Shown here in pieces: positions 1-10,441 of a DNA stretch of 64,000 nucleotides; the stretch's first letter is position 1; the number at the start of each line of letters is the position of its first letter. The position numbers and the translations under genes were made by a program. Under the pieces are notes generated by a model, which was not told the DNA's origin, searched no databases, and was given only the letters and a program-made list of their open reading frames with translations. Origin of the DNA: Patiria pectinifera (taxonomy: Eukaryota; Echinodermata; Asteroidea; Valvatida; Asterinidae); contig CM057140.1 in assembly GCA_029964075.1 (NCBI GenBank), forward strand, positions 7,396,643-7,460,642. Direction: 5' to 3'.

Positions 1-582
1 ACGTCTCATTTCCAGATGTACACTTCTGAACATTGAAATAGAACACTGAAAACAAAATTGAAATTAGTGTTCACATTAAAAGATGGTCAAGCCTTGTTGC
101 ATTACCATAAAAGCCAATTTTGCACACACACAAAATGATTCATGACATTGTTTTCCTGAACCAATTCTGTTTTCATAAGCAATTGCATGAGAATGTATAA
201 CATGTATGCTTGGAGGGGGAGGCTAATTTTACATAGTCATTTTGAAGTTGTTTCGCCATGATGACCATCAAAACCTGCTGAAGCTTGTCCAACATGCCCA
301 GTTAGGTCACTTCACTAATACCAATCAGATATTCATAAGTTGGAACCTTGATGACATTCATTTGCCGATTAATGACTCATTAAGATTTTTGGTTGTCATA
401 GCTAAGTGGGTCAGGTGAAAAAAAAAATGAATACAAAAGCAATACAAGTAATTATAAAAAATATTGGTGAATTTGACAAATATAATGTTCAGATTTTTTT
501 TACTAAAAGCCTTGGATTATCACTCCTTTAAGAAAACTTAAAGCAAGCCATATCGATAGACAGGCTTTTAAGGACAAATCTA

Positions 583-676
583 AGTAATTGTCTCCATTGC
601 ACGGCCCAAGTTTTCTTGGACTGCTAAAGAAGGTGTTTTCCCCTCCTGCATTATTTTCCTCCGAAAATCTAAAGCA
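583..676 (-). pseudogene. Likely next exon of the P-like transposase, copy 1
   Basis: On the minus strand a good acceptor (CTATTTCAG) is followed by a frame reading ALDFRRKIM, then SLAVQENLG, and ends at a TAG. The upstream exon at 871-1223 ends in phase 2, and one base here completes the codon, so the join reads NKVTK-S-ALDFRRKIM. In P/THAP9 transposases the LANK segment is followed by an H..F..xKM motif, which this resembles loosely. The frame closes quickly, so it is broken or has an unseen donor. Support is the phase match plus a weak motif. Confidence 0.4.
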
Positions 677-870
677 CTGAAATAGGAAGTGCATACTAGG
701 CTTTTAAGCTTTTGTTTTCACCAAAATGGGGAACATAAATAACTAGTTGCACTTGCTTATTTTTAAAAGCAACCTTATGATCTTTGGATCAACAAAACAA
801 TTTCCTTACCGATAATACAGCTTTCTCATATTATGTGTGTGCATAAGAAATACTTGCATAATCAACTCAC

Positions 871-1223
871 CTCTTGGTGACTTTGTTAGCCAGTTGAAGT
901 TGTTGAGTTGCTTGAAGGTTGTTAAGACGCTCCGGCATTTCCCACTGGATGACTCCTTGGTCAGGCCACTTCACTGCCTTAAACTTGTGCAGGAGGTTCC
1001 TTGGTGAGCTTGATCATGTGAGATGGATCAAGGAAGACATAGACTGATGTGCCTGGATGTGCAGGATGGTTGAAGTTAGGCTGAAGTTGATCCTTATTGA
1101 AACTTGCACTAATGACATAGCTACCTCTTCACTGTCTTCTTCAGTGACCCAAAGTCAACATATCTGGAATGCTCGCTTAAGACCTCCATCATATTCTACA
1201 TGTTGATTACAGTTAGCAGCAAC
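871..1223 (-). pseudogene. THAP9/P-element-like transposase exon, copy 1
   Basis: Read on the minus strand this resembles the central part of P-element/THAP9 transposases. The order is a segment like FNHPAHPG, then VYVFLDPSHMIKL, then RNLLHKFKAVKW, then IQWEMPERLNNLQ, then LQLANKVTK. This matches the family pattern of a DPxHMxKLxRN motif followed by W..L..LQ...L.LANK. The exon has a plausible acceptor (TTTTTATAG at its upstream edge) and donor (AAGAG then GTGAG). A one-base frameshift lies just after HMIKL, and further stops lie upstream of the FNHP segment, so no intact protein is made. The N-terminal THAP zinc finger is not present here. Family assignment is by motif recognition, not alignment. 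Confidence 0.68.
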
Positions 1224-1329
1224 CTATAAAAACAACAGCAGATATCGTAAAACTGGATCGCGTGGATTATTTTTATTGAATACTAAGATGGCTTCATTGA
1301 CGTTTCATTGATATTCAGCAGATTGGGGA

Positions 1330-1615
1330 ATCAGGTTGGCGTAGCGGTACTTTCCTCGCCTTCCACCGCTGTGACCCGGGTTCGAATCACACCTGGGCCA
1401 ATATGTGGATTGGGTTTTCAAGTCCCTACCTGATTCCGTGGGTTTTCCCCAAAATATTTTTCTGGGCTTTTCCTCCCACCTCTAAAACTGTAATATCTTC
1501 TCATTGTCGACTCTCTACAGATTTCGTCAGGCTTTCAGGCTACAGTGCCTAGGGCACTTTTGAGGAATCCTTGATTTCAGTACCAGAAAGAAATAAAATA
1601 AAAATAAATAAAATA
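1330..1615 (+). mobile_element. tRNA-derived SINE, copy 1
   Basis: The head has a perfect internal A box (TGGCGTAGCGG at 1337-1347) and a near-perfect B box (GGTTCGAATCA at 1379-1389), 42 bases apart, as in a tRNA gene and its Pol III promoter. A body follows with a GTGGGTTTTCCCC / GGGCTTTTCCTCCCAC segment. The tail is A-rich (AAATAAAA-type). No tRNA 3' half folds properly, so this is a SINE rather than a tRNA gene. The SINE was inserted before the tandem duplication, since copy 2 of the unit carries it at the same place. Confidence 0.85.
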
Positions 1616-2402
1616 GCAACATGCCCTGCCCTATGCAATTTGTGCAAACCTTTTGTTTAAAATACTACTGCATCAGTCCTTTTCACTGAAAATCCTGGAA
1701 ATGGTACTGATCTGCAAATAAAACCTTCTACCCTTACAACACTTGTCGAGTCCAAATCTCCCCAACTATTTAATAGAATCAATAACTTGCAAAAACTAAA
1801 CAAATAATCCCTCAACTGAAACGTCTCATTTCCAGATGTACACTTCTGAACATTGAAATAGAACACTGAAAACAAAATTGAAATTAGTGTTCACATTAAA
1901 AGATGGTCAAGCCTTGTTGCATTACCATAAAAGCCAATTTTGCACACACACAAAATGATTCATAACATTGTTTTCCTGAACCAATTCTGTTCTCATAAGC
2001 AATTGCATGAGAATGTATAACATGTATGCTTGGAGGGGGAGGCTAATTTTACATAGTCATTTTGAAGTTGTTTCGCCATGATGACCATCAAAACCTGCTG
2101 AAGCTTGTCCAACATGCCCAGTTAGGTCACTTCACTAATACCAATCAGATATTCATAAGTTGGAACCTTGATGACATTCATTTGCCGATTAATGACTCAT
2201 TAAGATTTTTGGTTGTCATAGCTAAGTGGGTCAGGTGAAAAAAAAAATGAATACAAAAGCAATACAAGTAATTATAAAAAATATTGGTGAATTTGACAAA
2301 TATAATGTTCAGATTTTTTTTACTGAAAGCCTTGGATTATCACTCCTTTAAGAAAACTTAAAGCAAGCCATATCGATAGACAGGCTTTTAAGGACAAATC
2401 TA

Positions 2403-2496
2403 AGTAATTGTCTCCATTGCACGGCCCAAGTTTTCTTGGACTGCTAAAGAAGGTGTTTTCCCCTCCTGCATTATTTTCCTCCGAAAATCTAAAGCA
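2403..2496 (-). pseudogene. Likely next exon of the P-like transposase, copy 2
   Basis: Copy of the 583-676 segment, offset 1820 bases, with the same acceptor and the same closing TAG. Confidence 0.38.
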
Positions 2497-2654
2497 CTGA
2501 AATAGGAAGTGCATACTAGGCTTTTAAGCTTTTTTTTCACCAAAATGGGGAACATAAATAACTAGTTGCACTTGCTTATTTTTAAAAGCAACCTTATGTA
2601 CTTTGGATCAACAAATGTGTGTGTGCATAAGAAATACTTGCATAATCAACTCAC

Positions 2655-3007
2655 CTCTTGGTGACTTTGTTAGCCAGTTGAAGTTGTTGAGTTGCTTGAA
2701 GGTTGTTAAGACGCTCCGGCATTTCCCACTGGATGACTCCTTGGTCAGGCCACTTCACTGCCTTAAACTTGTGCAGGAGGTTCCTTGGTGAGCTTGATCA
2801 TGTGAGATGGATCAAGGAAGACATAGACTGATGTGCCTGGATGTGCAGGATGGTTGAAGTTAGGCTGAAGTTGATCCTTATTGAAACTTGCACTAATGAC
2901 ATAGCTACCTCTTCACTGTCTTCTTCAGTGACCCAAAGTCAACATATCTGGAATGCTCGCTTAAGACCTCCATCATATTCTACATGTTGATTACAGTTAG
3001 CAGCAAC
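2655..3007 (-). pseudogene. THAP9/P-element-like transposase exon, copy 2
   Basis: Tandem-duplicate copy of the exon at 871-1223, offset 1784 bases, with the same motifs, donor, acceptor and frameshift after the HMIKL motif. The shared frameshift shows the transposase was already dead before the duplication. Confidence 0.66.
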
Positions 3008-3113
3008 CTATAAAAACAACAGCAGATATCGTAAAACTGGATCGCGTGGATTATTTTTATTGAATACTAAGATGGCTTCATTGACGTTTCATTGATATTC
3101 AGCAGATTGGGGA

Positions 3114-3399
3114 ATCAGGTTGGCGTAGCGGTACTTTCCTCGCCTTCCACCGCTGTGACCCGGGTTCGAATCACACCTGGGCCAATATGTGGATTGGGTT
3201 TTCAAGTCCCTACCTGATTCCGTGGGTTTTCCCCAAAATATTTTTCTGGGCTTTTCCTCCCACCTCTAAAACTGTAATATCTTCTCATTGTCGACTCTCT
3301 ACAGATTTCGTCAGGCTTTCAGGCTACAGTGCCTAGGGCACTTTTGAGGAATCCTTGATTTCAGTACCAGAAAGAAATAAAATAAAAATAAATAAAATA
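3114..3399 (+). mobile_element. tRNA-derived SINE, copy 2
   Basis: Copy of the SINE at 1330-1615 inside the second tandem unit. The A box, B box and A-rich tail are retained. Confidence 0.85.
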
Positions 3400-4183
3400 G
3401 CAACATGCCCTGCCCTATGCAATTTGTGCAAACCTTTTGTTTAAAATACTACTGCATCAGTCCTTTTCACTGAAAATCCTGGAAATGGTACTGATCTGCA
3501 AATAAAACCTTCTACCCTTACAACACTTGTCGAGTCCAAATCTCCCCAACTTTTTAATAGAATCAATAACTTGCAAAAACTAAACAAATAATCCCTCAAC
3601 TGAAACGTCTCATTTCCAGATGTACACTTCTGAACATTGAAATAGAACACTGAAAACAAAATTGAAATTAGTGTTCACATTAAAAGATGGTCAAGCCTTG
3701 TTGCATTACCATAAAAGCCAATTTTGCACACACACAAAATGATTCATGACATTGTTTTCCTGAACCAATTCTGTTTTCATAAGCAATTGCATGAGAATGT
3801 ATAACATGTATGCTTGGAGGAGGCTAATTTTACATAGTCATTTTGAAGTTGTTTCGCCATGATGACCATCAAAACCTGCTGAAGCTTGTCCAACATGCCC
3901 AGTTAGGTCACTTCACTAATACCAATCAGATATTCATAAGTTGGAACCTTGATGACATTCATTTGCCGATTAATGACTCATTAAGATTTTTGGTTGTCAT
4001 AGCTAAGTGGGTCAGGTGAAAAAAAAAATGAATACAAAAGCAATACAAGTAATTATAAAAAATATTGGTGAATTTGACAAATATAATGTTCAGATTTTTT
4101 TTACTGAAAGCCTTGGATTATCACTCCTTTAAGAAAACTTAAAGCAAGCCATATCGATAGACAGGCTTTTAAGGACAAATCTA

Positions 4184-4499
4184 AGTAATTGTCTCCATTG
4201 CACGGCCCAAGTTTTCTTGGACTGCTAAAGAAGGTGTTTTCTCCTCCTGCATTATTTTCCTCCGAAAATCTAAAGCACTGAAATGGGAAGTGCATACTAG
4301 GCTTTTAACCTTTTTTTTTCACCAAAATGGGGAACATAAATAACTAGTTGCACTTGCTTATTTTTAAAAGCAACCTTATGATCTTTGGATCAACAAAACA
4401 ATTTCCTTACCGATAATACAGCTTTCTCATATTATGTGTGTGCATAAGAAATACTTGCATAATCAACTCACCTCTTGGTGACTTTGTTAGCCAGTTGAA
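4184..4499 (-). pseudogene. P-like transposase remnants in truncated third unit
   Basis: The third unit keeps the second-exon segment (4184-4277) and only the last 28 bases (4472-4499) of the larger exon, coding LANKVTK. Homology to the other units stops at 4499, inside coding sequence, where Penelope-like sequence starts. The breakpoint is abrupt, with no target duplication seen. Confidence 0.5.
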
Positions 4500-4559
4500 C
4501 TCCATCCCACGTATTGATTTTCGGAGGCCTAAGTGTCTGGAAAAAATAACCGGTCAACA

Positions 4560-4970
4560 TTTCGGCACGCCTCCCTGAAAAAATTTCTTGATCCACCGTG
4601 CTAGCCCCCTAAAAATATTGGTTCTAGAACCGTGCATGACCTCAACAAGCTTCACAGCAGCATCCAGTTCACCATGGAACAAGAAAGAGATGACATCTTA
4701 TTTCTTGACGTTGAGGTGTCCAGATAGCCGGACGGTAGTCTTGCTCGCAGTATCTACCGCAAGCCCACCCACACGGACTGATACCTGCACAGCAACTCTT
4801 TTCACCACCCAAGAATCAAGTCCTCCGTCAACCGAGTCCTCGTCCGCAGGGCGTACAACGTCTGCGACGAGGAACAACTATCTCAAGAACTCCATCACAT
4901 CACCACAGCACTGCAGTGCAACTGGCGCCCCATCCTCAAGTCCAAGTCCAATGGGTCTCCTATACCCTAG
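4560..4970 (+). pseudogene. Penelope-like reverse transcriptase fragment
   Basis: The frame starting at 4632 reads a segment typical of the C-terminal RT/thumb region of Penelope-like elements: DLNKLHSSIQFTME, then ILFLDVEV, a PDGSL segment, IYRKPTHTD, YLHSNSFHHP and RVLVRRAYNVC. The FLDV and YRKPTHTD motifs are hallmarks of the family. Two in-frame stops (a TAG before PDG, a TGA replacing the usual Arg after YRKPTHTD) disrupt it, with no frameshift. The TGA fits decay of a CGA codon. No GIY-YIG endonuclease is seen, so this is a truncated dead copy abutting the tandem array. The longest open frame here (4588-5010) is a wrong-frame shadow. Confidence 0.8.
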
Positions 4971-5643
4971 GACAACTCAGTTATCGCCTATGGGTCACCT
5001 ATACCCTTAGCTCCTTCCCCTGCCCCCTTACTGTGTACTGACATGCTCCAGTGATCATCCAGCATCCCTCAGTTGACTTGCAACCTTCTCAGCTTCACCG
5101 GTTTCGAGCTTCACTAGTTTGTATCCTTGCACCATACAAACTCTTCAAATCTCATAGTGATTCTTGTTGCTTTTACCATCAGCCCTTGCCCATGCGGCTT
5201 TAGGTTTGTCCTGTTATTTTTTTGTTCTTGTATCATTTATGTCCCTTCTAAGTAGTATTTGTAGTTGAATTTTATTCTTTTCTCTCTCTCTGTTATTGCT
5301 TTATATTTGTTGTTTTTATAATAATAATGATTCATGAAGATTCATAGTAAAAACATATAGAAGTTGGGGATATGGGTTAACCATGTATCAGTCCATCAAG
5401 CATAATTCCCCCTGTTTCTTTCATTGGAGAAGACAGATCATAATGACTTCATTACAGTTACAGAAAATAAAAGAAGTGGGTGATGGCTATAGGGAAAGAG
5501 GGAAAAGTTCCTGTCGATTTTTTAATTTTCCTATTAAATTTAGAAAAAGAAATTTTGGTCATGCAGGATGCAGAAATATAGTGTACTCATCAGCACAAAC
5601 ATAACGTGAGGCCTAATTTTGGCTGAGAAAACAAATCTTTTTT
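4971..5643. other. No recognised gene; possible Penelope 3' flank
   Basis: AT-rich sequence after the Penelope fragment. A short near-duplication (a CTATACCCT-type phrase) occurs near 4958-5010. Nothing else is recognised up to the MITE at 5644. Confidence 0.5.
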
Positions 5644-6016
5644 TAAGGCCAAAAAAAAATATTTGGTCTCTGGTCAGACCAAAGTTCCGGATTTGATGCG
5701 GCGACGCGGTTTTTTTTGGTGTGTTTGGTTTTTTTCTTCTTCAAGCTTGGATTGTACAGACAGGTGGGGTACTATTTTGCTTTTTTGGTGTCCTCATGTA
5801 CATTGGTGTCCTTCATAATTTGCCTTGGTGCCCTCAATCATTTGCCGTGGTGCAATTTCCCATTCCTTGGTGCTCTTTAGTGAAAAAAAATGAGATGCAG
5901 CAATAGAGGGCGCTGTTGGAGCTACTGCGGAACATTTTGGAGAAAAAAAAGATTGGCGCACGATTAAAATCGACGTGCGCGCTGACCAGAGACCGACTTA
6001 TTTTTTTTTTGGCCTA
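5644..6016. mobile_element. MITE with ~34-bp terminal inverted repeats (GGCC-A-run family)
   Basis: The left end (5644-5678, TAAGGCC, A-run, then TTTGGTCTCTGGTCAG) is mirrored at the right end (5982-6016, CTGACCAGAGACC, then T-run, GGCCTA). The interior holds a small palindrome around GCGCACG / CGTGCGC and has no coding capacity. A shorter element with similar GGCC plus A-run ends lies at 34522-34660. Confidence 0.8.
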
Positions 6017-6101
6017 ATCTCAAATTTCTTTCATTTGTGAAAAGGTGTTCAATGACAGTGATTCATGGAAATTATGACCCCCATTACAGTTTTTATGATA
6101 A

Positions 6102-7340
6102 CTAGAGGTTCGCGTTTGTTGTTACAAACGCAGAGTGGTTGGGTAGACAACTATTTCAATAGACATTGTCCAGTTAAGTTATCATGTCAGAAAAAAGGAT
6201 CAAGAACGTTATCATTTCGAGTACCAATTATTTTGTACAAAAAGAATGCGTCTTTTAGGGTATATGTATGATCAATTTCAGTAAACATTAGGAACATGTA
6301 CAAGTTATTTTTGGTTTGATGATGACATCAGTCAAGAAAGGGAAGGGGGGACACTTGATAATCTTTAAGTAAAAATAACGCATGGAAATATGGAAATTAA
6401 GTGTTTGTAATGATAACAACCAACTTCCGGTTTGATGACATCATAGTATTTGGAAGTAAAAGGTCAATATTAAGTGTAACAGATGTCATTTTGGGGGGCA
6501 AAAAAGTCAAGAGACAGGGATCATAATGATGGATTGAAATTAAAAATAAAATGATTACAGTTGAATTCTTTCTACAGTAACTTCTGGTCTGATGACGTCA
6601 TGATTATGAAACCTTGCAAATTAATTTGTGGTTAAAAGATTAAACTGTTTTGAAGTGCCGCTAGAGGGCACCCTTTAGTTGGATGATGTCAAAATTATGT
6701 TTTCATGTTTTGCATTCCTCACTTAACATCTCCATAATGTTTTTGTCTGTAGAAAAATGTTTCCATTTTAGAGTTAAATTCAATTTCTCTTGCACTTTCG
6801 GTAACACCGGAAGTGAAGGTCAAGCAGTTTTGTGCCCGGGAATAAGAAATGTTGCTCAAAGCACCGTTTACAACTTCACGAAAAAAAATGAACACGATAC
6901 TCTATTTAGTTCAAGAGATATAGGTCAAAACATTTTGTCAAATCGTGCCATCAAATTGCTTGTTATTTGGTACCTGATGATGTTATGATGACGTAACAAA
7001 ATTATAACATCTTTGTAACATGGTACAAGTTCACACTAGGTTTTATGATCATCCCGTAAACCGTTCGAAAAAAAATTTGCTTTGTTCATTTCAGACTAAT
7101 TTCTTCATTTTGATTTCACCTAACTTTGACCTTCTGGTAGACCCGAAGTAAAGGTCAAGCAACTACACGTACGCAGCAAAAAAATATTTATCAATTAATG
7201 GTCTATTCGATTACCGGTACAGATTACAAACATCATTGATTACTTTGTTCAAGAGTTATAGGTAAAAATAATTGGTCACTTTTTTCAGCTAAAATCGCTT
7301 GTAATTTGACACCCGATGACGTCATAATGACGTCAGAGTA
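6102..7340 (-). mobile_element. Helitron-like non-autonomous element, 3' end at 6102
   Basis: Read on the minus strand the sequence ends in a hairpin (GCGTTTGT, four-base loop, ACAAACGC; 6112-6131), six bases, then CTAG followed by T. That is the Helitron-type 3' signature. The same terminus and at least ~200 adjoining bases recur at 35291 (same orientation) and 52468 (opposite). The body carries TGACGTCA motifs and ACCGGAAGT-like motifs like the 36-48 kb repeats. The 5' limit is uncertain; 7340 is only where the similarity in style fades. Confidence 0.55.
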
Positions 7341-7385
7341 ATATGCAACACTTAGGATGAGTGTAATGTATAATCCTTACCTAAA

Positions 7386-7556
7386 ATAGACAAAATTGCG
7401 GGTAACACTGTGTGGAAAGAAATCTCTTCTTGGAATAAGTGTGGTTCTGAAAAGAACTGGTTGGTTGAGTGTAGAACTCAACGTTACAGATAGTGTGCTC
7501 CGTCCGTCCTCAGAAGGGATTTCTTTCCACATGGTGTTACCCGCAATTAGTCTATT
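7386..7556. mobile_element. MITE, ~45-bp inverted arms
   Basis: The left arm (7386-7430, including GCGGGTAACACTGTGTGG and AAAGAAATCTCTTCT) is mirrored at 7512-7556 (AGAAGGGATTTCTTTCC, ATGGTGTTACCCGC). About 80 bases lie between the arms. There is no coding capacity. Open frames on both strands here are palindrome artefacts. Confidence 0.8.
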
Positions 7557-7615
7557 GTATGTCATCTGCCATGCAAAGCTTCAAGTCATATTTAATCCTT
7601 ATCTAGTGAGTATTC

Positions 7616-7915
7616 TCAAATTAGGTTTTGCCCTTCACCGACGTTTTAAACACTGTATACTCAGTGTGTTACCTCCCGAGTAAAAGTTGGAAAAATCACT
7701 CAGGTGGGACTCGAACCCACGACCTCCTGCTTTCTTGTGCAGATGTCTTACCACTCGACCACCGAGCTAACGGGATCAGTTGGCCAGTTCGAATCTGATG
7801 TACATAGCAGCGGGTACCGCATAAACTATTATAAGATGGAATTTTGCGTCGGGGTGATATAAATCAAATTAGGTTTTGCCCTTCACCGACGTTTTAAACA
7901 ATGTATACTCAGTGT
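7616..7915. repeat. 52-bp direct repeats bounding a SINE-like insert
   Basis: Bases 7616-7667 and 7864-7915 are the same 52-bp sequence with one mismatch. Between them are 196 bases holding the tRNA-like SINE head on the minus strand. The repeats could be an unusually long target duplication or a local duplication. Confidence 0.75.
7668..7863 (-). mobile_element. tRNA-like SINE (Ser-type A box), upstream copy
   Basis: On the minus strand, A box TGGTCGAGTGG (7761-7751) and B box GGTTCGAGTCC (7717-7707) lie 44 bases apart, as in tRNA-Ser-like genes. The anticodon arm is not a believable functional loop and there is no matching acceptor stem, so it is a SINE head. A short stem (CCCGAGTGA-like arms) lies beyond the B box. 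A close relative lies at 13437-13550 in the same orientation, just past LINE A. Confidence 0.7.
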
Positions 7916-8278
7916 CCTGGGTAAGACGCTAAACTGCATCCAGGCAGAGTAGGGAGGCTGTGTGTGGGGTTAGTCAGTCCCAGGCTAACGTCTTATAAAA
8001 AGCACACAAGAAGTCATTATTACCTACAATGCGACTGGCGGGTCGGTCGGCGCCATAAAACCGAGCGAGGCCCATGGATTGGGTTTGGGAGCAGTCTGCA
8101 CGGCGGAAATGGCGTTGATGTTCTAAGGTTTCTACGGTATTGAAGGCATGCAGCAGCACCAGCAGTAGGTGCACCTGTAGTAAAGGGCGGTTGTACAGAA
8201 TAGTATGTTCCGGCCAGCTGCATCCGTAGCGGAGTGACGTCCCAGCAGATTTTTAGTCTATAATTCTCTTGTATATGA

Positions 8279-8900
8279 ATGATGTATGATAATGAACAGA
8301 ACGCTATGGAGTCGGCAATTAGGACCCCCAGGGTTGACCGTGCTCCTAGAGCTACCGGGGAAGGATCAATTCTAGATAGGAGCTCTGAGACATACAATGA
8401 CGAGCCACGCTTAAACTCATTTGAGAGGCATGGTTCTGATACTTCTCAGGCAACTTCTGGCAGAGGTCAACGATATCTGAACATCGCAACATGGAATGTC
8501 CGTACAATGAATGATTGTGGTAAATTACATCAGGTTCGCAAGGAAGCAGAGCGTTTGAGTTTGGATGTACTAGGGCTTGCAGAAGTTAAATGGACATCAT
8601 CAGGACAGGTGAATACAAATGGATGGATGTTCTATTACACAGGCGATGACAAAGTTCACCAAAGAGGTGTGGGTTTCCTTGTAGCACCAAAGACTGTCAA
8701 AACTGTACTGAAAGTTCAACCTATTTCAGATAGAATTATTGTGATCCGTCTTAATGCAAAGCCACAGCCAATGACAATCATCCAGGTCTACATGTCAACA
8801 TGAGGCAGAAGATGATGAGGTGCTTTTGATATATGCAATGTTGCAAAAGGTAGTGGATGATTGTCCAAAGAAGGATTGTCTTGTGGTTATGGGAGACTTC
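8279..8900 (+). pseudogene. LINE A endonuclease, N-terminal half
   Basis: After a poorly conserved leader, the frame reads NIATWNVRTM (APE motif with the metal-binding Asn), LGLAEVKW (catalytic Glu), and RGVGFLV. The frame to 8803 ends at a TGA. The coding sense resumes in another frame, reaching a VVMGDF motif at 8900 where the DNA transposon is inserted. The continuation NAQIGA of the GDFN motif lies on the far side at 11067. The start at 8279 is only the first Met of the open frame. Confidence 0.8.
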
Positions 8901-9229
8901 TAGTGAGGTACCTTAGTGACAAAAATGCCAAGGATCGTGACACGGTAGACAACAGCACCATTTTTTCACCAAAGCATCTCTATGGTATACCTTTTCGAAA
9001 AAAAGACGGACGCAAACAATTGGATGATGGGAAGGGCATGTATGACGTCATTATGACGTCATCAGCTAATTATTACATGAAATATATATAAATTGATAAT
9101 ATCTTCTGAACTACAAGCATCACAACAACAAAAGTCGCATCAAATGAAAGGGAACAACAAGATCTTTCATTTAAGTGGTATGTCAGGGGCGTGAAATGTA
9201 GTAGAGGGTGTTTTTTGCGGCCAAAGTCG

Positions 9230-9365
9230 AAGACAATGGAGAAGATAATGTCGATCTTTAATCTTTCAGCTCTGAAACCGCGCCGGCGCTGCCTCTCAGG
9301 GTATATGCACTCAGCTAGCAGCTGCGATCTGTTCAGCACTACAAGGGCGAAGGCCTTCTTAACGA
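9230..9365 (-). pseudogene. LINE RT fragment inside the DNA transposon
   Basis: On the minus strand the frame reads VVLNRSQLLAECIYPE, then GFRAERLKIDIIFS. This is the RT segment around the usual LYPESQCGFR...T.DMIF motif of non-LTR elements. The CGFR cysteine region is altered. It appears to belong to the same LINE as 9405-9860, with the sequence in between lost. Confidence 0.65.
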
Positions 9366-9404
9366 TACCGAGGAGGGAGATTCCTCGTGTTGCACAGATC
9401 TGGG

Positions 9405-9860
9405 ATTGACGTCCTGGCGATGTTTGAAATATGGGGGTCTTTTTTGCCTTGAGCGGTGGATCTGTTTATTTGGGAGTGGTCTGTATTACAGTCAGCGCTG
9501 CGTGTGATGAGAACGCAGTTTCGTGAGGGTTTTCCTGTGATGATGAGATGAAGCTGAAGCCAGTGACGGGATCTGAGGTGCTTCTGCAGCCTCTGCCCAT
9601 TCTCAGTTAGCTTGCCAACGCCAACGTGAGCAATGCAGCTGGGCCAAAAGTTGTGGTCAGATCCCACTCGGGCGTTGAATTCGCCAAGGAGATACAGTTG
9701 TTCTACGACAGGGATACCTCTGATGGTGGTGTTGAGTTCCTCGTAGAACTGGTCCTTAGAATGTTATTGGAAGAGGCTAATGTTGAGACGCTGTGCTATG
9801 CAATGGAGTACTTCAGTGGAGATAGGGCTGCTCATATCTCCATTTCATCCCAGCTCATCC
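9405..9860 (-). pseudogene. LINE endonuclease fragment inside the DNA transposon
   Basis: On the minus strand: QFYEELNTTIRGIPVVEQ, YLLGEFNARVGSD, VGKLTENGQRL, then RSRHWLQLHLII and a TDHSQI segment. This is the C-terminal APE endonuclease of a LINE (GDFNARVG and the HRP/SDH region), with the stretch between NGQRL and the RSRHW motif shortened. GDFN has become GEFN. It is a different LINE family from host LINE A and lies in the opposite orientation. Confidence 0.75.
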
Positions 9861-10186
9861 TAACCGATTTGACCCCAAATGGATTAGGCTTAGTTCTGAC
9901 TTATTCTGATTGTTTATGGGCAATTCCACGACAACTTTACATTTTCAGGCACTTTGAGACACAAAAAGGAGTCTCACCACTAAATGCATTGGTTTCAAAA
10001 ATCAATTTCAACATAATGAATACAAAGTGGTAAGCTTTTATTTGTGGGCTGTTTATTTGATATATAAAAAGAACGTAGGCCTATGCATGATTTGTTGGAG
10101 GTCTTGATTCAAAAGTCTCCTCAAACTGGGCATGCATTGATAAAAGTAATGCACACCATCTATTTGCTGGTAACTAAACTATGTAT

Positions 10187-10441
10187 TAGGCCCAAAAAAA
10201 TGATAGTAAACTGTTCTGCTTCCGGTTTCCCTACCTACCCTATTCTGACAGCCCCTACCCTAATTTGTTTTATGGGGAAAATGAGAAAAAAAAAGAACCC
10301 AAAACAATCAATTTCTCCCTTTCACCCTTGACTACACGCAGACGCCTCCATATATGATTGTACACAAACAAAAAATCCTTACCTACCAACCCTATTTTCA
10401 AATGCCATGTAATGGGAAGCAGAACTATTTTTTGGGTCTTA
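10187..10441. mobile_element. 255-bp MITE (GGCCCAAAAAA / GTTCTGCTTCC ends)
   Basis: The left end (AGGCCCAAAAAAA ... GTTCTGCTTCC) is mirrored on the right (GGAAGCAGAAC ... TTTTTTGGGTCTT). The interior has CCTACCTACCCTATT. The 57821-58843 element shares its ends and the CTACC/TAGGG subterminal phrase, so the two are one family. This copy is nested within the 8901-11066 transposon. Confidence 0.7.

Larger units (their letters stand above)
1..4499. repeat. Young tandem triplication, ~1.8-kb unit
   Basis: Three head-to-tail copies: bases 1-1820, 1821-3604 and a partial third, 3605-4499. The first bases of the window recur at 1821 and 3605. Copies differ by only scattered substitutions plus one ~35-base gap in copy 2 near 2600; copy 3 keeps that segment. 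Copy 3 breaks off at 4499, inside the transposase exon, where Penelope-like sequence begins. Copy 1 may continue left of the window. Each full unit holds a P-like transposase exon on the minus strand, a likely second exon and a tRNA-SINE. High identity implies recent duplication, or an assembly effect. Confidence 0.95.

Noticed and set aside
1330-1402. tRNA gene in the tandem unit
   Set aside because: Pol III boxes are present, but there is no closing acceptor stem and it has a SINE body and A-rich tail.
4588-5010. 140-codon Thr/Ser-rich frame
   Set aside because: It is a wrong-frame reading of the Penelope fragment, whose true frame carries the family motifs.
7700-7775. tRNA gene on the minus strand
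   Set aside because: The A and B boxes are good, but the acceptor and anticodon arms do not form a functional tRNA, and a truncated second copy exists; called a SINE head.
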